This document shows, in pieces, positions 11,367-18,656 of a DNA stretch of 64,000 nucleotides (positions are counted from its first letter, which is position 1; each line of letters opens with the position of its first letter). Origin of the DNA: Nakamurella sp. PAMC28650 (lineage in GTDB: Bacteria > Actinomycetota > Actinomycetes > Mycobacteriales > Nakamurellaceae). The stretch covers positions 1,984,001 to 2,048,000 of the forward strand of contig NZ_CP060298.1 in assembly GCF_014303395.1 (NCBI RefSeq). Direction: 5' to 3'. The notes under the pieces were generated by a model. That model was not told the origin of the DNA. It saw only the letters and a program-made list of their open reading frames with translations, and made no database searches. Made by a program: the position numbers and the translations under genes.

Positions 11367-12332
11367 TTGAACAGCAAGAGATTTCTGACGATGACGGCTG
11401 CCCTGATCGCAGTCGGCGGGCTGGTGCTGAGCAGTTGTTCCAGTACGTCGACGACGGCTGCCGCTCCGCCCGCCACGTCCGGTGCTGCCCAGCCGGGCGC
11501 CGCTTCCAGCGCGCCGGCCGTCGCCCCCGCGTCGAGCGCGCCCGCGCCGAGTGCGCCGGTCTCCAGTGCGCCGGTCTCGATTGCAGCGGCTGCTGCCGAC
11601 GATCTGAAGGTGGCGTCCACCAAGCTCGGAAACGTCATCGTCGACGGCAAGGGGATGACGGTGTACTACTTCACCCCTGACAAGGCCGGGTCCGGCAAGA
11701 GCGCCTGCTCCGGTCAGTGCCTGACGGCATGGCCCGCAGTCGTCCCTGCTGCGGCGGCCCCGGTGGCGACTGGGGTGGCGGCGAAGCTGGGCTCGATCAC
11801 CAGGGTGGACGGGACCAGGCAGGTGACGGTCGAGGGTCGTCCGGTGTACACCTTCGCGTTCGACAAGGCGCCGGGCGATGTCACCGGTCAGGGCGACAAG
11901 GGGGTCTGGTACGTGATCAGCCCGAGTGGCGCGCAGATCGGCGGCGCCGCCGTCAGGACCACTGCTCCGGCGAGCGCGGCGACCGATCTGAAGGTGGCGT
12001 CCACCAAGCTCGGGAAGGTCATCGTCGACGGCAAGGGGATGACGGTGTACTACTTCACCCCTGACAAGGCCGGGTCCGGCAAGAGCGCCTGCTCCGGTCA
12101 GTGCCTGACGGCCTGGCCCGCGGTGGTGCCGAAGGCGGCGACCCCGACGGCGACCGGGGTGGCGGCGAAGCTGGGCTCCATCACCAGGGTGGACGGGACC
12201 AGGCAGGCGACGGTGGACGGCCGTCCGGTGTACACCTTCGCGTTCGACAAGGCGCCGGGCGATGTCACCGGTCAGGGCGACAAGGGAGTCTGGTACGTGA
12301 TCAGCCCGAGCGGAGTTCAGATCGGCGGCTGA
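11367..12332 (+). CDS. Lipoprotein with two secreted-repeat (PF03640-like) domains
   Basis: Predicted lipoprotein of 321 residues: signal peptide ending at the lipobox LVLSSC, a Ser/Ala/Pro-rich stalk, then two nearly identical domains of about 115 residues. Each domain contains GKGMTVYYFTPDKAGSGKSA, CSGQC, LTAWPAVVP and a C-terminal VWYVISPSG; the pattern fits the Secreted repeat of unknown function family. TTG at 11367 is chosen because GAGGAGA lies 7 bases upstream and the signal peptide begins there. The domain copies arise from a recent DNA duplication (separate entry). It sits between proC and the excisionase-like gene, which I recall as adjacent in mycobacteria, so it looks like an insertion in a conserved block. 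Function unknown. Confidence 0.85.
   Translation: MNSKRFLTMTAALIAVGGLVLSSCSSTSTTAAAPPATSGAAQPGAASSAPAVAPASSAPAPSAPVSSAPVSIAAAAADDLKVASTKLGNVIVDGKGMTVYYFTPDKAGSGKSACSGQCLTAWPAVVPAAAAPVATGVAAKLGSITRVDGTRQVTVEGRPVYTFAFDKAPGDVTGQGDKGVWYVISPSGAQIGGAAVRTTAPASAATDLKVASTKLGKVIVDGKGMTVYYFTPDKAGSGKSACSGQCLTAWPAVVPKAATPTATGVAAKLGSITRVDGTRQATVDGRPVYTFAFDKAPGDVTGQGDKGVWYVISPSGVQIGG
11601..12329 (+). repeat. 384-bp tandem duplication inside lipoprotein gene
   Basis: Two copies of about 345 bases, at 11601-11945 and 11985-12329, with a constant offset of 384 bases (128 codons). Long identical stretches at DNA level, including third positions, point to recent duplication or gene conversion rather than old domain repetition. 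Confidence 0.9.
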
Positions 12333-12468
12333 GTGCCCAGGTCGCCAAGTCTCACGCACACCTCAAGTTCGATCACGGCGTGTCACGGAGAAAATTTCCC
12401 GAAGACCGGGTAAAGGTCACCCATCGCTTTAGTCCCACCCGTACCGCTACAGTTCAGGGAGCACGGGC

Positions 12469-12750
12469 GTGATGTCCACCGGAGGGGAAGCCGGCGGCGC
12501 GATCCGTGCTGGAAGACGGTGCCCAATGGCTGGAGAGCCACACGACCCTGTCCACCGGGATTCGCCGTTGGCAGAGATGAAGTTCTTGACGGTGGCCGAG
12601 GTTGCCGCCGTCATGCGGGTGTCCCGCATGACGGTGTACCGACTCGTCCACTCCGGTGAGTTGCCCGCCGTGCGGGTCGGTCGATCCTTCCGGGTGCCGG
12701 AGAGGGCTGTCCACGAGTACCTGAGAGCGGCGTACAACGACGTCGGCTGA
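12469..12750 (+). CDS. Excisionase-like (MerR-type HTH) DNA-binding protein
   Basis: Small DNA-binding protein of 93 residues. The C-terminal two thirds is an excisionase/MerR-type winged helix: LTVAEVAAVMRVSRMTVYRL, then GELPAVRVGRSFRVPERAV. The N-terminal 35 residues look disordered. It closely matches in position and core sequence mycobacterial Rv0500A, next to proC. The GTG at 12469 has GGGAG 7 bases upstream; the ATG at 12472 is an equal alternative, and a later ATG at 12577 would give only the HTH core. A -10-like TACAGT is at 12448-12453. In mycobacteria this gene is chromosomal and not phage-linked, so a regulator role is more likely than excision. Confidence 0.85.
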   Translation: MMSTGGEAGGAIRAGRRCPMAGEPHDPVHRDSPLAEMKFLTVAEVAAVMRVSRMTVYRLVHSGELPAVRVGRSFRVPERAVHEYLRAAYNDVG

Positions 12751-12780
12751 CCGAGCGATCAAGTTCTCCTCCCTGCATGG

Positions 12781-12804
12781 AACCGGCCCGTGAGTGGGCC
12801 GGTT
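12781..12804 (+). terminator. Hairpin terminator after excisionase-like gene
   Basis: A perfect 9-bp inverted repeat (AACCGGCCC / GGGCCGGTT) with a 6-base loop, 30 bases past the stop. It separates the regulator from the bS22 gene, which therefore should have its own promoter; a -10-like TAGACT lies at 12837-12842 with no clear -35. Confidence 0.7.
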
Positions 12805-12975
12805 CGATGCGGTCCGGACACAGCCTGACCGGCCGGTAGACTCGGGACCGGAAGTAGCCGAGCAGGCCTTGCTGCGAACGACACACGTCGCACTCGGAAA
12901 TCGGTTCACCGTCAACAAGTTCCTTTCACCACGCCGGCGTCAGCCGTCGGCTCGTCTAGGCAAGAAGGTCTGCAC

Positions 12976-13077
12976 ATGGGTTCTGTGATCAAGAAGCGCC
13001 GCAAGCGGATGGCGAAGAAGAAGCACCGCAAGTTGCTTCGCAAGACCCGAGTGGCCCGTCGCAAGGCCGGCAAGTAA
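12976..13077 (+). CDS. Small basic 30S ribosomal protein bS22 (AURKAIP1/COX24-like)
   Basis: A 33-residue, extremely basic protein: starts [12 protein letters not shown], continues KKKHRKLL and ends RRKAGK. It matches the actinobacterial bS22 family (mycobacterial Rv0500B), a small subunit protein seen in mycobacterial ribosome structures. ATG at 12976 with AAGAAGG about 8 bases upstream; TAA stop. It has a probable long leader of roughly 130 bases from the candidate promoter. Too short for routine gene finding, but the sequence is diagnostic. Confidence 0.93.
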   Translation: MGSVIKKRRKRMAKKKHRKLLRKTRVARRKAGK

Positions 13078-13112
13078 CCAGGGCCGGGTAGTCGCCACCA
13101 GTACGTTGACCG

Positions 13113-13167
13113 GCGCGCAGAACGATCGATGCCGCGGCCTCACCGCCGCGACGGTCGTTCTGCGCGC
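13113..13167 (+). terminator. Large hairpin terminator after bS22 gene
   Basis: A 16-bp stem (GCGCGCAGAACGATCG with its complement, one G-U pair in RNA) encloses a GC-rich loop of 23 bases, starting 36 bases after the stop of the bS22 gene and ending 28 bases before the next start codon. Confidence 0.75.
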
Positions 13168-13194
13168 TTCGTCATCTCCGGAACGGACGGGTCG

Positions 13195-14436
13195 ATGACC
13201 GGTGTGACGGTGCTCGTCACCGGCGTCACCAGATTCATCGGTTCCTCGCTGGCCGGGTTGCTCGCCGCGCATCCGGCGGTCGACCGGGTGATCGGGGTGG
13301 ACGCCGCCCTGCCGGAGCCCGCCGCCCGGCTGCGGATGGGCGAAGCCGAGTTCGCCAGGGCCGACATCCGCAATCCGCTGATCTCCAAGGTCATCGAGGC
13401 AGCCGGCGTGGACACCGTCGTGCACGCGTCTGCCTCCTCGACGCCGAGCGGCTCGGCCGCCAGGACGATGGCCAAGGAGATGAACGTCCTCGGCACCATG
13501 CAGCTGCTGGCCGCCTGCCAGCGGTCCGAGAACGTGCGGAACCTGATCGTCCGGTCGACGGCCGCCGTCTACGGCGGCTCGTCCCGGGATCCGGCGGTCG
13601 CGACCGAGGAAACCATGGCCCGATCGGTGCCGTCCACCGGGCTGGCACGGGACGCCATCGACATCGAGGGATACGTGCGCAGCTTCGGCCGCCGCCGGCC
13701 CGACGTCCGGGTGGCCGTTCCGCGATTCTCCGAGATCATCGGGCCCACCGTGCGGACCCCGTTGACCAAGTACTTCTCGATGACGCCGTTCGTGCCGATC
13801 TCCGCGGGACGCGACGCCAGGCTGCAGCTGGTCCACGAGTCGGATGCGGTGGCGCTCATCCAGCATCTGGTGCTCGGTGACTTCGCCGGCATCGTCAACG
13901 TCGCCGGCGACGGCGTCATGACGGTGGCCCAGGCCATCCACCGGGCCGGGCGGCTGCCGCTGCCGATCCCGTCCCCGGCGCTGGAGAGCGTCGGGCGCCT
14001 GCTCCAGCTGATGGGCATCGGCGGGTTCGCCGGGTTCTCCGCCGCGCAGATCCGGCTGCTGTCGGCGGGGCGGGTCCTGGACACCACCCGACTGCGTGAC
14101 GAGGTCGGGTTCACCCCGCGCTTCTCCACCACCCAGGCGTTCGACGACTTCGCCGGCCGCCTCTTGCCGGCGCTGGACCCACGTTCGGTCCGTGAGGCCG
14201 AGCTGAGGGTCGCGTCGTTGATCGGGGTCCGTGCCGAGCCGATGGCCGTCCGCCGGGTGCGCCGTGGTCCGGACGCCACCCCGACCATCACACCCGACAT
14301 CACTCCCCGGCCGGCGGCGGGACGGACGTCGGGCGAGATCGCCGAGCCCTTCCGGCCCCGGTTGTTCAGCATCGACGGTGAGGTCGGCCGTTCGACCCCG
14401 TCACGGTCGTCACGGCCCGCAGGGAGGAAGAAATGA
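13195..14436 (+). CDS. NAD-dependent epimerase/dehydratase family protein
   Basis: Extended SDR-type nucleotide-sugar epimerase/dehydratase of 413 residues, in the position of mycobacterial Rv0501 (galE2). The N-terminal Rossmann segment is VTVLVTGVTRFIGSSLAGLL; the second glycine of the usual TGxxGxxG is Arg here. A mid-protein segment around VRSTAAVYGGS supplies the Ser/Thr region, but the usual catalytic YxxxK is not obvious. The C-terminal 80 residues are Pro/Arg/Thr-rich. ATG at 13195 is chosen because the Rossmann strand starts 5 residues later. It overlaps the acyltransferase gene by 4 bases (ATGA), so the two are cotranscribed. Substrate unknown; classical epimerase activity is uncertain. 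Confidence 0.8.
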   Translation: MTGVTVLVTGVTRFIGSSLAGLLAAHPAVDRVIGVDAALPEPAARLRMGEAEFARADIRNPLISKVIEAAGVDTVVHASASSTPSGSAARTMAKEMNVLGTMQLLAACQRSENVRNLIVRSTAAVYGGSSRDPAVATEETMARSVPSTGLARDAIDIEGYVRSFGRRRPDVRVAVPRFSEIIGPTVRTPLTKYFSMTPFVPISAGRDARLQLVHESDAVALIQHLVLGDFAGIVNVAGDGVMTVAQAIHRAGRLPLPIPSPALESVGRLLQLMGIGGFAGFSAAQIRLLSAGRVLDTTRLRDEVGFTPRFSTTQAFDDFAGRLLPALDPRSVREAELRVASLIGVRAEPMAVRRVRRGPDATPTITPDITPRPAAGRTSGEIAEPFRPRLFSIDGEVGRSTPSRSSRPAGRKK

Positions 14437-15353
14437 CCACCGACGGATCCGACACGGCGGGCCGGTCCCGCCCGGCGCCCCCGCCAACGCCGGGTGCGGT
14501 CACCGCGGAGGTCGGCTGGAAGGCCGGCCTGGCCGGTTCGCTGGCGTTCCTCCGCCGCCGGCTGACGGGGGAGTACGAGGTCGACGACTTCGGGTACGAC
14601 GCCGACTTCAACGAGCACCTGTTCCTCCCGCCGCTGCGACTGCTCTACGAGAAGTGGTTCCGGATCGAGGCCATCGACATCGAGAACATCCCAAGGACCG
14701 GCGGAGCACTGCTGGTCGCCAACCACTCCGGCACGGTGGCGGTGGATGCCGTGATGACGGCGGTCGCCGTGCACGACCACCACTCTGCGCACCGCCCTGT
14801 CCGGATGCTCGGCGCCGACCTGATCTTCGACACCCCGGTGCTGGGCCCGTTGGCCCGTCGGGCGGGCAACACCCTGGCCTGCAACGAGGACGCCGAGCGA
14901 CTGCTGAACTCAGGCGAGGCGGTCTCGGTGTTCCCGGAGGGTTTCAAGGGCGTCGGCAAACCGTTCTCCCAACGCTACAAACTGCAGCGCTTCGGCCGGG
15001 GCGGTTTCGTGTCCGCGGCCATTCGGACGGGGGTGCCGATCATTCCGTGCGCGATCGTCGGCGCCGAGGAGATCTACCCGATGATCGCCAACATCAAGCC
15101 GCTGGCCCGCGCGCTCGGCCTGCCCTACTTTCCGGTCACGCCGACGTTCCCGCTCCTCGGGCCGCTCGGGGCGATTCCGCTGCCGAGCAAGTGGCTGATC
15201 GAATTCGGCGAGCCGATCCAGACGTCGGAGCTGCCCGAGGGCGCGGCCGAGGACCCGATGGTGGTCTTCAATCTCGCCGACCGTGTCCGCGAGACGATCC
15301 AGCAGTCCCTCTACCGCCTCCTGCTGCGGCGCGGGCACCCGTTTCTCGGCTGA
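14433..15353 (+). CDS. Lysophospholipid acyltransferase family protein
   Basis: PlsC/LPLAT-type acyltransferase of 306 residues, matching mycobacterial Rv0502 in position. Catalytic region VANHSGTVAVDAVM has the His and Asp spaced H-x6-D, as I recall for the monoacylglycerol-acyltransferase-like branch rather than the classical H-x4-D. The acyl-acceptor motif VFPEGFKGVGKPF and a downstream IPCAIVGAEEIYP follow. Probable role: acyl transfer to a lipid at the membrane. AGGGAGGAAGAA lies just upstream of the overlapping ATGA start. Confidence 0.85.
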   Translation: MTTDGSDTAGRSRPAPPPTPGAVTAEVGWKAGLAGSLAFLRRRLTGEYEVDDFGYDADFNEHLFLPPLRLLYEKWFRIEAIDIENIPRTGGALLVANHSGTVAVDAVMTAVAVHDHHSAHRPVRMLGADLIFDTPVLGPLARRAGNTLACNEDAERLLNSGEAVSVFPEGFKGVGKPFSQRYKLQRFGRGGFVSAAIRTGVPIIPCAIVGAEEIYPMIANIKPLARALGLPYFPVTPTFPLLGPLGAIPLPSKWLIEFGEPIQTSELPEGAAEDPMVVFNLADRVRETIQQSLYRLLLRRGHPFLG

Positions 15354-15478
15354 ATCCGTCGGCGGACCAGCATTCCGCAGGCCGGCCAGACCCGTTCGTC
15401 CCGGACGGAACCGTGTCGCCTATCCTGACGTCAGATGGGTCCGTTCGTCCCTTTTGAGCATATCCAGGAGCCCCCGAA

Positions 15479-16030
15479 ATGTCTGAACCCGTGTCCGGCT
15501 GGTCCGACTACATCGATGCGTCGAGTTCCTCGGACGTGGTGGGTGACTACAGCTCGGCAGCCGATCTGTCCGCCGAGACCGGGGCGCAGGCGCAGGATCT
15601 GGCCGACACGGCCGCCGATCCGTCGGCCGGCGATGATCTCCAGGCTGCCGCCGGTGACCTCTCCGATGCCGGTACGTCCTACGACGAGGCCGCGGTGAAC
15701 GCCGATTGGTCGAACTGGCACAGCGACATCGCAGACGCCGCGGCGGCCGATGCGCAGTCGGCGCTGGACTCGGCCTCCGCGGATGCGCAGGCGGGGAACA
15801 CCGACGCGGCCCAGGCCGACCTGAGCAGCGCCGAGAGTTCGATGGACACCGCCGACAGCCACGCCGATGCTGCCGCGTCCTACGACAGCAACACGGCCTG
15901 GGATGCCGCGGCCGGCGACAGCTCCATGGCCGACGCCTCTGCCGATGTGGCCTCGGCCGACGCGAGCTCGTCGTACGACGCGAGTTCGTCGTACGACGCG
16001 AGTTCGTCGGATACGGGCGCGGCGGAGTAG
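15479..16030 (+). CDS. Acidic Ala/Ser/Asp-rich low-complexity protein, unknown function
   Basis: 183-residue protein made almost only of Ala, Ser, Asp, Gly and Thr, with very few basic residues and no cysteine; it must be strongly acidic. The middle (about 75-145) has alternating Ala/Asp/Ser patterns suggestive of weak helices, and the C-terminus repeats SSYDAS. No signal peptide or membrane segment is seen. AGGAG lies about 8 bases before the ATG. It is followed after 6 bases by the zinc-ribbon/DUF2510 gene, so the pair is probably translated together. I do not recognise the family; an abundant disordered or surface-acting acidic partner protein is possible. Confidence 0.7.
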   Translation: MSEPVSGWSDYIDASSSSDVVGDYSSAADLSAETGAQAQDLADTAADPSAGDDLQAAAGDLSDAGTSYDEAAVNADWSNWHSDIADAAAADAQSALDSASADAQAGNTDAAQADLSSAESSMDTADSHADAAASYDSNTAWDAAAGDSSMADASADVASADASSSYDASSSYDASSSDTGAAE

Positions 16031-16036
16031 TAGCCG

Positions 16037-17515
16037 ATGACGGCACCCTCGGCGGCGGCGGTCAGAGGTCTGGCCCGCCGCGACCTCACCATCGGGATCG
16101 GCCGGGCCAGGGCCGAGCTCGTGCGGGCCATCGGAGAGTCCGGCTTCGCCCTCGAGATCGACCAGCTCACCGTCCTGGAGGCCGCGCGCGGATCGGCCAT
16201 CGCGGGTGCCAGCCGCAGCGCGGACAAGCTGCCGCTGAGGTTGCGGATCCGGCTGACCGCGGCAGATCCAGGCTGCAGCGTGTGGATCGAGGTGTCCGAC
16301 TACTGGAAGCTGCCCGTCCGGCGTCCGGTCGAGCACTACCGCGACGTGATCGTCGAGATCCTGGGCGCCATCGATCTCGCCGTCCGGCGAGCCGACCCGG
16401 GAGCCTCCGAGTTCGCCGACCCGGAGATCACCGGAGGGCCGATCGGCGCGTCCTCGGAGTCGGGCGGCTCCCAGGCGATCGCAAAGTTCTCGGGAGCGGC
16501 CAACCGTTATCTCGACGGCGGGGTGCCGGCCACCCAGCGGCGCAAGGGCTGGCGGGAGACCGGAACCCTGCTGGTCATGACGCCCAAGGCCTCGACGGTC
16601 TTCGAGATGGCCGAGGCGTACGGGATCGTCACCGTCGGGACCATGGTGGTGTCGCGTCCGGGCGGCATGCCCGGGCCGCTGGTGTCCGAGATCGGGAAGG
16701 TGGTCGCTGCCTTCGAAGCAGCTCTGCAGGGCGGACCGGCGATGCCCGGCGCGTCCGTCGAGCTCGACGGTGCGGCCGTCCCGGCGATCGAGTTCCTGGC
16801 CCAGCAGGCCAGGATCAGGGAGAAGGTCGCGATCCGCACCCTGCAGGTCTGCACCACCTGCCGTCTGACGAAGGTCGTCAACCCGGACTACACGAAGCTG
16901 AAGGCCAAACGTCACCGGACGAACATCCTGTCCAACAGCATCGGTGCCGTCATCTCCACCGGCGGGGTCAGCCCGTTCGTCCTGATCGGGCGGCTGGCCC
17001 AGCTCAATCAGCTGGACCTGGAGTTCGTCTGCCCACGCTGCCAGGGTCTGCACGCGGAAAGTTCGCTCATCACCTTCTGCCCGAAGTGCGGTGACCAACG
17101 CAACGACTCGGTGCTGCGGTCCTGCGACCGTTGCAAGTTCGAGTTCCGCGCGCTCGGGTCCACGAAGGATCTGTGGGACGAACCGATCCAGCGCCCTCTC
17201 CCGCACGCCACACCGGCCCTGCCACCTGCGGGGATGGCCTCGGAGGCGGTGCCATGGCCGATGGCGGACGAGACGGCCGAACAGCCCCGCCTCCCGGCAG
17301 ACCAGTGGGCGCCGCCCCGGTCCGCCCAACGGGTCTCGACGCTGCCACCCGCGCACCCGGTGTCGTGGGAGCCGCCGACGCCGGCCCAGCAGGTCCTTCC
17401 ACCACCGATGTGGTCACCCGATCCGATGGGCCGCCACCAGCTCCGGTGGTGGGACGGCCACGCCTGGACGGCCCACGCGCTCAGCCACGGCCGCCCGGTG
17501 GTGGATCCACTCTGA
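16037..17515 (+). CDS. Zinc-ribbon and DUF2510-containing protein
   Basis: 492-residue protein of unknown function. The N-terminal 250 residues form a mixed alpha/beta region I do not recognise. Then four CxxC pairs (CTTC near 272, CPRC near 333, CPKC near 349, CDRC near 363) form two probable zinc ribbons. One moderately hydrophobic segment (about 296-315) lies between the first two pairs. The tail is Pro-rich and ends in a DUF2510-like motif, PDPMGRHQLRWWDGHAWT. GGAG at 16024 precedes the ATG, which is 6 bases after the acidic protein's stop. DUF2510 is common at termini of actinobacterial membrane-associated proteins. It is convergent with the HAD gene. Confidence 0.75.
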   Translation: MTAPSAAAVRGLARRDLTIGIGRARAELVRAIGESGFALEIDQLTVLEAARGSAIAGASRSADKLPLRLRIRLTAADPGCSVWIEVSDYWKLPVRRPVEHYRDVIVEILGAIDLAVRRADPGASEFADPEITGGPIGASSESGGSQAIAKFSGAANRYLDGGVPATQRRKGWRETGTLLVMTPKASTVFEMAEAYGIVTVGTMVVSRPGGMPGPLVSEIGKVVAAFEAALQGGPAMPGASVELDGAAVPAIEFLAQQARIREKVAIRTLQVCTTCRLTKVVNPDYTKLKAKRHRTNILSNSIGAVISTGGVSPFVLIGRLAQLNQLDLEFVCPRCQGLHAESSLITFCPKCGDQRNDSVLRSCDRCKFEFRALGSTKDLWDEPIQRPLPHATPALPPAGMASEAVPWPMADETAEQPRLPADQWAPPRSAQRVSTLPPAHPVSWEPPTPAQQVLPPPMWSPDPMGRHQLRWWDGHAWTAHALSHGRPVVDPL

Positions 17516-17595
17516 GGGTGGTTCGCTCGCTCGTCGATGATCGGGCGGGCCGGGGGTGGGCCGGGCCAGGGGTGGACCCGTTCCGGGAGTGGGCG

Positions 17596-18504
17596 TCAGC
17601 GCATCTTGCGGCGGACGGCGAACCCGGCGGCCACCATGCCGCCGATCGCGCCGGCCCCGAGTACGGACGGCACGCCGATGCGGGCCGCCTTGCGGCCGGA
17701 GCGGTAGTCGTGGATCTGCCAGTGGCGCCGTCTGGCGATGTCGCGGAGCTGGCCGTCCGGGTTCACCGCGACGGCCGTCCCGACCACGGAGAGCATCGGC
17801 ATGTCGTTCACCGAGTCCGAGTAGGCCGTGCATCGGCGCAGGTCCAGACCTTCCCGGGCAGCCAGTGCCCGCACCGCCGCCGCCTTGGCCTTGCCGTGCA
17901 GCAACTCGCCGACCAACCGGCCGGTGTACACACCGTCCTCGGTCGCGGCCACCGTTCCCATCGCGCCGGTGAGCCCGAGCCGACGTCCGATGATCTGGGC
18001 CAGTTCGACGGGGGTCGCCGTGACGAGCCAGACCCGCTGCCCGGCCTCCAGATGGCGTCGTGCCAGTTCCAGCGTGCCGGGGTAGATCTTGTCGGCCATC
18101 AGTTCGTCGTAGATCTCCTCGCCCAGCGAGACGATCTGCGCGACGCTCCGGCCCGCGACGAACGAGAGCGCCTCCTCACGGGCGTCGGACGCGTCGTTCA
18201 TGTCCTCGCCGCCGATCCGGAACTTGACCTGGCGCACGGCGAACCTCATCAGGTCACCGGTGGTGAAGAACTTCCGGGCCGCCAGCCCGCGCGCGAAGTG
18301 GAAGACGGATGCACCCTGCATCATCGTGTTGTCGCAGTCGAAGAACGCGGCGGCGGTGAGGTCGGCACCAGGCAGGATCTTCGGCGTCGTCCCGGTCTCG
18401 TCGGGGGCGTGTTCTGCCTGGTAGGCGGCCTCGGCGGAGGCCTCGCCGGCCAGCTGCGCACGTGCGGCAGCCTCGCGGCTCCGACCGGGCCGAGCAATTC
18501 TCAC
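17596..18504 (-). CDS. HAD-IB family hydrolase (SerB-like phosphatase)
   Basis: HAD-superfamily subfamily IB phosphatase of 302 residues, resembling mycobacterial SerB1 (Rv0505c). Motif I is [13 protein letters not shown] (nucleophile and acid/base Asp), motif II lies at VTATPVEL, motif III Lys at HGKAKA, and motif IV is [13 protein letters not shown]-terminal hydrophobic segment (about 280-297) followed by RRKMR suggests a membrane tail. GTG start at 18504, with GGGAGGT about 7 bases upstream. A phosphoserine role is possible, but these SerB1-type proteins also resemble other small-molecule phosphatases, so substrate is not assigned. Confidence 0.88.
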   Translation of the reverse strand: MRIARPGRSREAAARAQLAGEASAEAAYQAEHAPDETGTTPKILPGADLTAAAFFDCDNTMMQGASVFHFARGLAARKFFTTGDLMRFAVRQVKFRIGGEDMNDASDAREEALSFVAGRSVAQIVSLGEEIYDELMADKIYPGTLELARRHLEAGQRVWLVTATPVELAQIIGRRLGLTGAMGTVAATEDGVYTGRLVGELLHGKAKAAAVRALAAREGLDLRRCTAYSDSVNDMPMLSVVGTAVAVNPDGQLRDIARRRHWQIHDYRSGRKAARIGVPSVLGAGAIGGMVAAGFAVRRKMR

Positions 18505-18656
18505 CTGGCGACCTCCCTTCCGATGGCGGATCGTCGGTTCAGACTAACCAGCGGACCCTGACGCCGAGCGACACCGTCGAGGTCGGCCGGTCGGTGGCAG
18601 CGGCTATCGTCGGGCGCAAGTGCTCGTGAGAACTCCCCGCCAGGCATCGAGGTGTG

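Noticed and set aside
9843-12359. 838-codon minus-strand open frame opposite ispDF, proC and the secreted-repeat lipoprotein
   Set aside because: Sequence is His/Arg/Gly-rich with no domain logic and mirrors strong plus-strand genes; typical GC-driven antisense frame.
12469-12750. Excisionase-like gene considered as evidence of a prophage or integrative element
   Set aside because: No integrase, attachment repeats or phage genes nearby; the gene belongs to the conserved actinobacterial proC-bS22 block.
13195-14436. Upstream start at 13129 for the epimerase-like gene
   Set aside because: The extra codons encode the right arm of the bS22 terminator hairpin and an Arg-rich leader before the Rossmann strand.
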